Assembly (NCBI GenBank): GCA_019321725.1
Contig: CM033119.1
Location: 3,063,865 to 3,127,864 of the forward strand
DNA: 64,000 nt
Direction: 5' to 3'
Source: Paulownia fortunei
Lineage: Eukaryota > Streptophyta > Magnoliopsida > Lamiales > Paulowniaceae
The notes under the pieces are model-generated. The model was not told the DNA's origin. It did no database searches and saw only the letters and a program-made list of their open reading frames with translations. The position numbers and the translations under genes are program-made. Shown here piece by piece: positions 47,675-60,537 of this stretch; positions within the stretch are counted from its first letter, which is position 1; each line of letters begins with the position of its first letter.

Positions 47675-50600
47675 ATGGCAGATCTTGTTAGCTACGGTAA
47701 TGCCGACCGTGACATCGAGCAGGTATCTTTGCTCTTTGATTTGTCTATATAGGTGTAATAGTAATACATACATTTAAAAGGTATGATCTTTAAGGTACTT
47801 TTTGTTTTACTTCTTCATTTTGGTGATGATAGTCGAGATTTTTATGAGTTTTACCAAGGAAAATGGTGGGTTCTTTTGGTTGATTGTTGTTTGAAATTTT
47901 ACCTGTAAGCATGCATATGTTTTCAAGAATTGGTGAATGGATTAGGACCGTGGATTTGAAATTTGGAGGAAATCTATCTGTTTTTTTTGGGTCCGACTGA
48001 GTTTGCTGTATTCTTTCAGACGTCCTCTCTTTAGCATTGACGATCATTTAATATCATCTGGCCCATAAGTTCATAACAGTGATTTTTTGTGGGAGGCCGT
48101 TTTTAGACTCTGATATGCCTTAATAACTGGTGAATTATCTTTTTAAGTTTATGTTAATTCTGAGCTTGGCTTTTCTTCTGGGTTCATGTCTTTTAACAAG
48201 ATGCATCAAATGCTAAAATTGGAGCATTTGAAGGTTTAAGTGTGACTTTATTGGTAATAGATGCCATGTTCCCTTGGAGATCTTGTGTTTTATTTTTATT
48301 TTTTGCAGTATTACTTCTTATATATGCCTCTGATTTTTTTATCTTGGAAATGACTAGTGATTTTCAAATAAGGAAAATTTGAGAAACTGACATTTAGAGA
48401 TCGGCTAGCAATTCGTCGACATGACTTGAACGGTTGCATTTATTGTTAAGCTTAGAGGGAGGAAGATTTTCAGATAATGATAGTAACATTGTTGCATAAG
48501 AGTGATAATAGGATATAGGTTTATTACTTAATAGGTATAAATTCAGTGGAACCAGACAGATGAATAAGTTATAGTATACTTTTAACTATTTGTATTCTCC
48601 TGTAGCAAAATAAGGGTAGAAAAGGCCTAAAAATGATGGCGTAAAGTTGTGAATACGTTAATAGGAGAATCCACAATGCATGTATATAAGTCAAGAAGGG
48701 AAATTTGATGGATGCATGTAAAATAAAGAGTGGGTACAGTATGTGGATTTATACACTTTATTTTGTCTTTTTGTTTTTTTAATTCCTGCACCATACTCTT
48801 TATATGAACCTCTGCTGCACATGGTACTATTTCATGAGCGACTATTGTTACTTGACCAGTCACACTTAGTTTCTTGAGATTATTTAAAAATATTTAAATC
48901 TTCACTAGTGAACATGCTGTTTTAATAATTGATGTCCTTAGAAAAATATAGGGCGAATTTAATCAGTGACATGAAAATCACCAATGCGGGGAGAAATAAT
49001 GCTAAAGGTTCTTTTATTTTTAGCACTACTTAGCTTAGCCAGCACCACGAGGAAAACGAGAAAGTGGAGAAATACAAGAGATTTTTGGGTTTCTTGCTTG
49101 TATCTAATATGGGTTAGTGAAATGTATCAGCTCATGCTTCCATAATATTTTCATCAAATCTATGTTAGTTGTTGTGAATTTCATTTGCTTCCTGTGTGAT
49201 ACATGGCGATTAGATCTCTTACTTGAAGAAGTCAGTATATCCCTGAAGTCTGGTCGCTTGTTCTTCTACAAGTGTTTGACTCAAGTTGGAGAAAAATGTG
49301 ATTTATGTCCGGACTAAACTTGTATGTATGTTAACACAGAGGTGGTTGGAGAGTAAAGAAAATGTGTGGGAGGTTGGTCATAGTATTTCCTGGCTCAAGA
49401 CCACAGTCTTAATTTTTAAATGTCCATGCTTCTTAGCTTACAAGACTTCACATTCTTTTTAGCTGTTTAATTTCAATTTTTAGAGTCTTCTCGATTCTTG
49501 TATAGTCATTGGTCGCATATAATGTTTTTTCTTAACTGCAAATGTTTCTTTTGTGATTTTGTTTTCACTTTGTGCAGGCCTTGATTGCTCTAAAGAAGGG
49601 AGCTCAACTACTTAAATATGGTCGTAAGGGAAAGCCTAAATTTTATCCATTTAGACTCTCTAATGTAAGGCCAATATACTATTTGCACAATGATTACTTG
49701 CATTATGCTCTTTTTGCTGTCATCTTTAATATTATCTTGTTACGCATTTCCTTTTTCTTGAGTTCTTTTGGTTTATTATCATAGTGATCCACTTTGCCGT
49801 AGCAAATCACATGATTTTTCTATTCCTTAAAGTTACTCCCCAAAATTGATTATTATAGAACCATCTTTAATTTGATAAAAGAGGATGAATGTTCCACAAT
49901 TCTGACGTTTCTTGATTATGCTTTTATATGGTATTGAGTTGGTGGAAGGACTAGCTTGTAAGTCATCACTACATTTATTATTATAGATGGGCATGCCTTC
50001 CCTTTATTTCAATTCTCCTGCGATGAGTTGGTATTTCCAGTGCTCAGGATTGATGTTTTCTGGTGAAATATATATTCCGGAAGCTATTATGTATTGAGAG
50101 AGTTAATCATTTCAGAGTCAAACAACATTTAAAGATCTACATTTGTGGCACATGTTTGATTTTTATGTCGTGATCGTTTGGGATATTTAGTTTGTTTTTT
50201 GTAGTGTTGATATAAAAATTTGATGCTATCTTATTCTTAGCGTGAATATTACAGATTTTAGATCTTTCTGCCATGTCTGTGCATCTCTATCTTAAGTTAT
50301 TAAGGGCCAAAATTACTATATGTTGGAAAACCACACATATGCGCGTTAAGTGGATCTAATATAAAACTGATGCACAACGGAGTTTGTTGACCTACGTTTT
50401 TTGGATATAGCTCGCCTACATGCCTCGCCTATGAGCCTCAAGTTTAAACTAATGACAACCATGTCTTGCTCTATGCTTGAAACGAATCATGAACATGCCT
50501 TGCTATACATTATTGGCAGTCCACAAGCTTACACACCTCAAGTCCTTGGAATTCTTGTGTTGCGCCAAGAAAAAAAAGGTGAAAGAAATTGGGAGAGGCA

Positions 50601-53600
50601 TGTAAAGAGAAAATTTAGGGTGAGAGAAATTGGGAAAGACATATAAAGAAAAATTTTAGGGGAGAGTATCTTTTGGGTATAGAATAAGTTAATTGTCCTA
50701 TGCAATTAGAATAGGGATTCGGTATCTATATCTCTTCCTATCCAATTAGGAATCTAATGGGAATTAAAATCCACTTAAATGTGGATAGATGTTAATCAGG
50801 TCATGGGTCTGAACCCTGACCCAATTTTCAACATCTCCCCCTCATATATATTTCATTTGATCTTGAATCGCATCCCTGTATAATTTTTCAATCTCATGTC
50901 ATTTCTTTCATACAGGAAATGAGGCAAGCAACCAATCAAGAAAAAAAAAATAAGGCGAGTTATATTAAGTCACCAATAAACTAATATAACTTTGCAACTC
51001 AATAACTCGTTGTGTTCCCCAAACCATGTGATTGCACCTAATCAAGCATATTTTGAACCTTTAAACCATGTGATTACATCTAATCAAGCATATCTAGGTC
51101 CCTTAATGAAAATAAGTAAACTTGCTTAACTCTCTCAAATATGTATATATGTTCATGACTAGATAGAACACCATTCGACATAGTTGTCCGGGTATGAACC
51201 ATAGAACATTAATGAGTTACCAACTCAGTTCAAACTGGGCCTTCCATACTCATCAGGTTGGTCTTGCTATATGGTTGGATAACATGTTAAGGTAGTGTCA
51301 TTAAGCTTACACTTCATTGGTCCAAAGGCCCAAAGAGTACAAAAAACAATGTGCGCGCACATAGTGACAAAGCAGGGAGCCGTTCAGTCACATCTGATAG
51401 GTGGTCATCTTAAATCACATATAGTATGAAAGACATGCTATGATGGATCTAACAATATGGGCTCATGCAGTGACCAAGTAGAGACCCAATCAGCACTTCC
51501 CACACTAACAGCATAGACAGTCAACTTCTAACTAGAGTACACTTACCTCTTCCTTGCTAAAAATTAAAGTGGCATACCATTTCCTCATAAGCATTTGAAA
51601 CTGCAGAGACCTCAAATTCAATTCGGCCAGCAAGTATATCTTTGTTGTGATTTCGACCATTGTCAAACATTGTACTTATATGCGAATAATATAAAAGTGC
51701 AAGTTAGACATTATCATTATACTCATATGTCAAAAAATGTTAATTGCCTTGTGCAATTAGGATAGGGATTTGGTATATATAGGTATATATATCTTCCTTG
51801 TGTAGGAAGATTCACAGTTCAATTAAGATCTGGTCCCTCCTCAGTAGTTCTTAAATTCCACTCAAATATAGATGTCAACTAGGTCTTGGATCGGAAACAC
51901 GACCCAATTTTCAACACTATACAAAATCAAAATGTGTCAGGTTGTGGAATGATAGTCAACTTAGGTTCAATACTGCTGTCTATATCTCAAACCCATGAGA
52001 CCAGAGAGTAGCTTATGTGTCCATAAGGTACTAAGACAAAGTGGCATGCAATCAACCACAAGTGAAAACTGTGAATATTATATGATTTGTGTTTAAGAAG
52101 TTTATGATAATTGAATAATCTTAAAAAACATATTTCTAATAATAAAAGTCATCTCAACATTGTATATTGCTATCGTGAAATAATCTATTAAGACATGCAA
52201 AACATTAGAACGATAGAAAATTGGAAAGCTATCATGAAATAATCTATCATGATACTTGTCGTTGTCTTAAAGCCATGATTGTCTCCTTGATCACGGCTCT
52301 AGGATAAAACTCTATTTGCTTACAATGGTGTTTGATGCCACGTTTATGACCACGAGGAGATTAGGAACCACTTCACAGTCACATTGCCAAAAATCAATAT
52401 CTTGTCGGAATATAAAATGTTATATCACAAAACTCTTATGGAAATGAACTCCTCAAAAGCTTCTTTATCTAGCTGTAAAAATATGACTGTTGGAATGAAA
52501 TATTGACCCAATTAAATCATATCACAAGTGGTAATAAAATGATAATAAAAGGGTCTTTTATAATAAATACAAAAGAGTTATATAATCATTAAGCTAATAA
52601 AATCACAATAAAATGAGGCCATAAATAAAATATCAATGTTGAAAATAATAAAATGGGGAGATATTAAAGCTTATTTCCAGCAAAAACTTGCTGCCAATTG
52701 GGGTAGCTTCATTGGTGATTGATTGAATACCTGAAGAAGTGTTGGCATGCTCTGTGTTATGAATTAAAATTGGATATGTAGAAGTCTCACCTGGCTATTA
52801 CCCTGTTTCCTATTACAACGTTGTAAAAAAGTTTCTTAAAGCTGTTTATGACAGGCCATCAGGATTCATCATATTTTGAATATCAGTTCTGAAGTGCAGA
52901 AGGCTGAATGTTATATGTAACCTCAGTAATTGAAGCGCTGCAGTTATCTATTACAGTTGATAAATAAATATTTTTGTAAAATGATCACTTCTTAAGTGTG
53001 TTCCGTATTATTCATATGTTTTTTATTTACATGCTAACGGTTGTTTAATTTTAATATTGTAGGACGAAACATCTTTAATTTGGATTTCTAGTAGTGGTGA
53101 AAGAAGTTTGAAGTTAGCTTCAGTTTCAAGGATTATCCCTGGACAAAGAACTGTGAGATTTTGCAGACTTTATTTCATATCATTGATTCACTTTATCATG
53201 TTTGCTTGAATCTATTTTCTGTGAGTTTTTTGCATCAGCCAGCAATATTCTACCTACATGAAGTTCCATTTCAATGATAGTTATGAACTTGTTGGCCAGG
53301 CTGTTTTTCAACGTTATCTGCGCCCTGAAAAGGAGTACTTATCCTTCTCTCTCATATATAACGACGGGAAAAGATCCCTTGACCTGGTTGGTGATAAGCC
53401 AAATTCCCTTTTACAATTGGCTTTTACATTGGCTGTTTGTTTATAATTCACCTGTACCCATTTCTTGTATATTACTAGATCTGCAAGGATAAAGTTGACG
53501 CAGAAATCTGGATAGCTGGCCTTAAGGCATTGATATCATCTGGACAAGCTGGGCGCTCAAAAATTGATGGATGGGGTGATGGAGGCCTCTATTTCGATGT

Positions 53601-56600
53601 GAGTTTTATATTTTTTTTCTTTGAACTAGGACTCATAAGACACAATGTCTCCCTGCATCTGTAATGAACATACTGAATAATACAGCATTTTGACCAAAAG
53701 ACGGTAACCAAAATTTTTGGAAAGGAGCTAACTTAGAAGTTAGTAATATCTAGCAATATAGTTACAGATTGCACAAGTACTAGCTATTTAGAAATATTAC
53801 GACAAGTCTATAAGATAAATTAGGTCCCACTCGAATAAGTTGAGTGTAATTTTAAAATATATGAGAATAATAACCTACATAAATAGTGGAGTCCTGAGTC
53901 AAAGAGGAGATTGATTCCAAAAACAGACATAGATATAATATTTTTCATAATGAACTCTTCTACTAGCGACTTTGAGAATGACTGAATTTCCTAAAAATAT
54001 CGGGTTTACCTTTAGGGCCAGCTTCCATTCATTTGATTTTATTTAAATATATTAAGGGCTTAATGGGGTCCTCTAAACTTTCTGTGCTACCCTGAGTAAA
54101 TCCAGCAAAAACCCTTTGATCATGTCTGTGTGGAGAGAATCTGTTATCATGTTGCAAAATGGAAATGCTATTTTTATTGAGAGTTAACTCAGTCTTCTTC
54201 ATTAAATCTTTACTGCGAGTGGCCTGCAGCATGCAATTGATGAACTCATGAAGTAAGAGATGCAATTAATTTGTATTACTTGTTTCAGTGAGAACGGTGT
54301 TAAAATATATAATTTCTGCCTCATTTTTAGTATCTGATGTGTTCAAGTGTATTAAAAAAATTTCAGTAATAATGGTTGATGACTTTGTAGATTATAAGTC
54401 CAGAATCTGGTACTTAACTTTGTCATTAAGTGCATGACATATATGTCTAGATACTGTGGTGCTGATATTTACATACATCTATGTGAAATTTGGTTCATTG
54501 ATTCTTAACCTGTTTATATCATGGACTCAACTAAATGATTTCAGGACAACAGAGATTTGACATCAAATAGTCCAAGTAACAGTTCTGTGAGTGCTACACG
54601 AGAAGTTAGCTCACCTGAGGTTTCCATTAGTTCGAACATAATCGCTTCTCCGAAGAGCTATCGCCCTGATAATTTGGTCTGTTCAGAAAGGTCACATGTA
54701 GCTTTGGATCAAACAAATATGCAAGCGAAAGGATCTGGTTCAGATGCTTTTCGGGTTAGTGTATCTAGTGCCCCCAGTACATCCAGTCATGGTTCTGCAC
54801 CAGATGATTGTGATGCGTTAGGGGATGTGTATGTATGGGGTGAAGTTATATGTGATAATGTTGTCAAGGTTGGGCCAGAGAAGAATGCTAGTTCCATTAG
54901 TACAAGAGCTGACATTCTTCTTCCCAGGCCTTTGGAATGCAATGTTGTTCTGGATGTGCATTATATAGCATGTGGAGTCAGGCATGCTGCCCTAGTCACT
55001 AGGCAAGGTGAAGTCTTCAGTTGGGGTGAAGAATCTGGTGGACGGCTTGGTCATGGAGTTGGTAAAGATGTTACTCAACCTCGCCTGGTGGAATCTTTAA
55101 CTTTTTGCAGTGTTGATTTCGTTGTATGTGGAGAGTTTCACACTTGTGCAGTTTCAATGGCTGGTGAACTTTACACGTGGGGTGATGGTACACACTATGC
55201 TGGGCTCTTGGGTCATGGCACTGATGTCAGTCACTGGATACCGAAGAGAATTTCAGGTCCTCTTGAGGGACTTCAAGTTGCAATGGTTACTTGTGGTCCA
55301 TGGCATACTGCCTTGATAACATCAAGTGGACAGCTGTTTACTTTTGGAGATGGAACTTTTGGTGTTTTGGGCCATGGAAATAGGGAAAATGTTTTGTATC
55401 CAAGGGAGGTCGAATCTCTGTCGGGGTTGAGGACAATTGCTGTTGCATGTGGAGTGTGGCATACTGCTGCTGTGGTTGATGTGATTGTAACACAGTCTAG
55501 TGCAAGTGTTTCATCTGGAAAATTGTTCACTTGGGGTGATGGTGATAAAAATCGCCTTGGACATGGTGACAAGGAACCGCGACTGAAGCCTACTTGTGTG
55601 CCTGCACTTATTGATTACAATTTTCACAAAATTGCCTGTGGGCATAGTTTGACTGCTGGCCTTACTACATCTGGGCGTGTTTTCACAATGGGAAGTACAG
55701 TCTATGGTCAGCTTGGAAATCCTCAGTCTGATGGAAAGCTACCTTGCTTGGTAGAAGACAAGCTTGCTGCTGAATCTGTTGAAGAAATTGCTTGCGGTGC
55801 ATATCATGTGGCTGTGTTGACATCCAAAAATGAGGTTTACACATGGGGTAAAGGAGCTAATGGGAGGTTGGGCCATGGAGATATAGAAGACAGGAAAGCA
55901 CCCACTCTGGTTGAAGCTTTAAAGGATAGACATGTTAAATTTATTGCTTGTGGTTCCAATTACACATCTGCTATATGTCTTCATAGATGGGTTTCTGGTG
56001 CTGAGCAGTCGCAGTGCTCATCTTGTAGACAGGCTTTTGGCTTCACACGAAAGAGGCATAATTGCTATAATTGTGGACTAGTACACTGCCATGCTTGCAG
56101 TTCTAGAAAAGCACCACGGGCAGCATTGGCACCTAATCCCAGCAAACCGTATCGTGTGTGTGATTCATGTTTTGCAAAACTAACTAAGGTGGCAGAAGCT
56201 GGAGCCAACAACAGGAGAAATTCTGGGCCACGGCTTTCTGGTGAAAACAAAGACAGGTTGGACAAGGCTGATCTAAGGTTGGCCAAGTCAGCCATGCCAT
56301 CTAACTTTGATTTGATTAAACAATTAGATACAAAAGCAGCCAAACAAGGAAAGAAAGCTGATACATTCTCTTTAGGTCGTTCCTCTCAAGTATCTCTATT
56401 GCAGCTGAGAGAGGCTGTTATGTCTACAGCTGTTGATGTACGTCGGACTGTTCCAAAGCCAATTCTTACACCCTCGAGTGTTAGTTCAAGGTCTGTGTCA
56501 CCCTTCTCAAGAAAACCTAGCCCTCCACGATCTGCAACACCAGTTCCTACAACATCAGGTCTGTCTTTTTCCAAAAGCATTACTGATAGTTTAAAGAAGA

Positions 56601-58184
56601 CAAATGAACTTCTGAATCAGGAAGTGCATAAGTTGCGGGTGCAGGTATATCCTGAAGTTCCATCTGGCTCCTTTTTCTGCTTTAAATTCTGAAAAAGTTA
56701 CCGAATTTCTAATTTTGTGATCATGAACTTGATTTAGGTAGAAAGCCTTAAAAACAGATGTGAACTTCAAGAATTGGAGCTCCACCAATCAGCAAAGAAA
56801 GCTCAGGAAGCAATGACGTTAGCTGCAGAGGAATCTGCTAAATGTAAAGCTGCAAAAGAAGTGATTAAGTCACTTACGGCACAGGTTATGTTTGGTTTCA
56901 CATTTGCACGTGCATCTTTATCCCATACTAACTTGAAAAAGAAAAGAAAGAAAAAACCCATCCCATATCCTTGATAACAGATTTTGAAAAGGAAAAGTGG
57001 CATGTCCATCTGAAAATTGCTCTAGGGTTCAAGAAAATAATACCGTTAATTGATTAACAGGCTTTGCATTCCATGAAATTGAAAATTTGAGAATGGATTT
57101 TCTTCCCATGACTGTCTTCAATGTCGAATTTTACTTGTATTTCTTTCTGCCTGTTTCCAAGCTTATTTTAACCTCTGCTTCACTTGCTGCTGCATGCTAT
57201 GTCGTTGGTCTGTCAACAGAAGTTCACTTTTGTTTTTCTTGTTTGTTTTAAAGAGGCCAATTAGTGCTGACAAATGTGTTATTGACCTCTGACATTTTCT
57301 CATATTCCAGCTTAAAGATATGGCCGAGAGGTTGCCACCTGGGGCTTATGACCCTGAAAGCCTCAAGCTGGTTTACCTGCCAAATGGATTGGAACCAAAT
57401 GGCATACACTATCCTGGTGCAAATGGAGAAAAGAATTCAAGGTTGGATGCAATCAACAGCTCTTACTTGGCCTCTCACCCGGGAATAGATTCCGGTATGC
57501 CAATGCAGGGTCCGTCTGAATTGCTTGGAGATGCTGCTGGAAGCAATGAAAGTAGCTTAGGTGCTCAGGGACTTGAACTAGCCACCTCCAATGGAACAAA
57601 CGACAGCTTGGATGCCAGACTTCCTAATGGTGGTGGAAATACTCAGTCTTACAGAAGCAGCGTGTCTGAAAGTCTTGACACTAAAGAATCTGGGCCTTAC
57701 CGGGACAGTGAAACTGGCTTGAAATCTAAAAACACGGTGGTTCCGGGCAATGCTAGCCAAATTGAAGCTGAATGGATTGAACAATATGAACCGGGTGTGT
57801 ATATAACACTTGTAGCCCTTCGAGATGGAACTAGAGATCTCAAACGTGTACGCTTCAGGTATTTGACATCATCATCTCTTCTTCTAGCTGATACAATTTG
57901 CTGTTTAATATTGTATTGAAAAGGTGTGTATAAAATATTGTGAATGTCGAAGAACTGTTGTTAAGGCATGTATTTTAAAAGTTTTAAACTCTATGTCCTG
58001 TCCTATAATGTTTTGCATGTACAGCCGGAGAAGATTCGGTGAACACCAAGCGGAGACTTGGTGGTCAGAGAACCGAGAAAAGGTTTACGAGAAATACAAT
58101 GTCCGTGGATCAGACAAGTCATCGGTTTCTGGCCAGGCTGCCCGAAGATCTGAAGGGGCTCTTTCACCTTCTTCCCAATTTTAG
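47675..58184 (+). CDS. PRAF1-like: PRAF-type protein: PH, RCC1 repeats, FYVE, BRX (9 coding exons)
   Basis: Coding exons: 47675-47722, 49578-49664, 53063-53152, 53300-53386, 53479-53598, 54545-56644, 56738-56884, 57311-57858 and 58025-58184. All introns are GT-AG and phases close to 1128 aa (Arabidopsis PRAF1 is about 1100). Domains: PH about 15-125 (starts [16 protein letters not shown]); seven RCC1 repeats about 238-620 ([17 protein letters not shown] and similar); FYVE about 629-692 with eight Cys; Ser-rich linker; coiled coil about 825-900; BRX about 1047-1105 ([15 protein letters not shown]...[17 protein letters not shown]). Family members bind phosphoinositides through PH/FYVE and are linked to membrane trafficking and polar growth; the RCC1 part suggests small-GTPase interaction. 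The ATG at 47675 is chosen because MADL starts the family consensus; the ATG at 47670 is out of frame. Introns 1 and 2 are long, and intron 2 carries an LTR element. Confidence 0.94.
50316..51921 (-). mobile_element. Small non-autonomous LTR (TRIM-like, probably Copia-type) element in PRAF intron 2
   Basis: The element (50321-51916, about 1.6 kb) is flanked by the 5-bp duplication CTATA (50316-50320 and 51917-51921). It starts TGTTGG and ends CAACA. The left repeat (50321-50833) and right repeat (about 51661-51916) share a diverged tract of about 150-180 bp ending CCCAATTTTCAACA. Beside the left repeat TCTCCCCCTC (50834-50843) reads on the minus strand as a polypurine tract, GAGGGGGAGA, so the element points opposite to the host gene. 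Beside the right repeat, CCA at 51657-51659 begins a possible primer-binding site on the minus strand (TGGTCGAAATCAC). The 0.8-kb interior has no coding frame. The right repeat lacks about 250 bp present in the left one. Confidence 0.7.
51922..52700. repeat. Unresolved repeat-like sequence in PRAF intron 2
   Basis: Just beyond the LTR element the intron continues with sequence whose composition differs from the gene's other introns. It contains an internal direct repeat, GCTATC(G/A)TGAAATAATCTAT, at about 52170 and 52230. A TGTTGGAATG word at about 52489 resembles an LTR start, but no matching end was found. This may be an older element into which the LTR element inserted. Confidence 0.3.
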
Positions 58185-58620
58185 GTAAAACACAGGATAT
58201 TGAAAAAGTTCTCCATCAGAGCATAATGTAATTGTAAGAGCAATTGGAGGAAACAGACACCCGATTTTTTGGCCCTTCCACGCATTTCTTTCCCTCTCTT
58301 CCTTTTCTTTAGTTCTTCTTTTTTTTTTTTTTTCCTTTTTTTTTATAATTAAAATTTTCTTCTTCCTATTTCATCTCCAAGTGCTTTCATCTCCAAGTGC
58401 ATCCACTGGTTTTAGTGTGTATATAACTACCAATTATTATAATTACATTGATGTCGGAAATTTTTGTGCTCCAGTTTCTTGCACCTCCCTCAGCTAAAAC
58501 TTTTAATCACACTACAATCCATTATTTATTTCCACAGGGTTGTGTATTAGTTTAATTTGATATTAGTTTGTTCTGTGTATGTGGTAATATATGATTAATA
58601 AACATATTTAATAAGTTATT
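58185..58620 (+). other. PRAF 3' UTR and likely poly(A) region
   Basis: Non-coding sequence follows the TAG stop, including a T-rich stretch at 58318-58344. A canonical AATAAA lies at 58597-58602 and is the best visible polyadenylation signal. Earlier cleavage at a variant signal is possible. Confidence 0.45.
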
Positions 58621-60455
58621 GATTAATATTTTGATGTAATTAAAAAATAAATTAAATGATAAATAGGTATATCCTTGTTTTAAAAAGCTTTTGGTGGGGG
58701 TTGTAAGCCGTGATCATATTTAACAATTAAAAGTATAAGTCAATATACTGAAAATTAATAGAAAACATATTGTCAAAAAAACATTAGTGTAAAAATAGAG
58801 TATACTATGAATGAGAAATATGTGAATTGAAAGCTCATATGATCATGAAAAAAAAAACTATTTTTTTAATAATAAAAAATATAATAAATGGAAGTTTTTA
58901 AAAAGGAAATACAACAAAGAAATTAAATATTTTTATTTATTTTTAAATAAAATAAATGCATGACTATACAAGGCTAGAATAAAAAAATGTAAAGACAAAA
59001 ATATGACCCCTACATATGTATTAGCCTGGAGGCTAGAAGAAACAAATCCTTCCAAAATCAGCAGCAAGCTTGACAAAACAAATATGGAAAATAAAATACG
59101 AATTTTGGACAAGAGTACAAGCAATAAATTGCTTTCTTACTCTTTTTTTTTAATTATTTATCTTGGTTTGATATATTTAAAAAAAAAAGCAAGATAAACT
59201 TACAGATAACAGCAACAGCACTGAATATTTATCAAGGAATTTTATGCCCCTTACAACATTAATTAATGATAATGAATTTTTTTTTTCAAAAAAAAAAAAA
59301 CACAATGGTTTATGGAGATTATCAGTCCGCATGTGAAGGGGCTGTCGCACGCTCTGGCTAATTAATTGAAGCGTGTTACGGACTTGTCCATATTAAATAC
59401 ATAGTCAATCATGTTTGCTAATTAATTCTGGTTTCGATTACGATATTCAACCTGCGGGATTAAGGTTTCCTACGTAATTGCCACTCCCATGTACCATAAT
59501 TATTCAAACTAATCGTATGATATTTGATTTGATTTTTGAATTTTTGTCAGCAGACGAGAATAAAATAGCCCACGAGATTCTGGTTTAAATTATCAAAAAG
59601 AATAAAATAGCAACAAACTGAAGCACGAGCGATGTTGATACATCCCAAAAAAATAAAATAAAAAAATATATAGATCGATCATCACATCAAATATATAGAT
59701 TTCTTAGTTTTAATTATGCAAATTTTGATAGACGGAGAAGGTTATCTAAAGTGAGAATAAGATTGTGAAATAAAAATCGATTAATAAGAAAAAAAAATTA
59801 ATATTTTTTTAGAATTTAATTTATAGGTTATGAAAATGCAAACTAGGTCAAATTGTAAGTATGATAATAGTACAGTAGCTTTACAAAATAAGAGCATATT
59901 GACCTATAGATGTATACAACAATGTCAAAGGGGATGTTTGGAGTTTTCAACCAACAAAAAACCGAAAATTTCAATTTCGATTTAACGACCATTGACGTTG
60001 TTGCCTGTTTTGTGCATAATTTCAGATGTTAGGGGCTTCTTAATTCGTAGTTGACTTTAAAACAAGACAATTATTTTAAACAGTGGTTTCGGATTTGGTA
60101 GAATGTTTGAAATTAAAGGGGTTTGGCCGGCAAAGGGCTTGAAATAACACGTTTTGTCTAACCTAATAAAGTTTCAAGATCACTGCTACCTATATTTATT
60201 TAACTTAATCTCTTCTAATTAATCCTTAATTACTTGAAAATTCATATCGCCCTTTTAGAACCCATGAATGTTCATGGCAACCATTTTATCTTCCAAAAAT
60301 AAAAAATAAAAAAAGTATTTAAGTATGTTTGATGACAGCAAAATGATATTCGAATTATCAAGACCATTTGTCTCTGCTGCTGAAGTCAATTCTTTCCAAC
60401 ATTTCAAAAAGTTGTGCGCTTCCTTCCTTTTACCTTTTCATTATCTTATTAGAAT

Positions 60456-60537
<82 letters not shown>

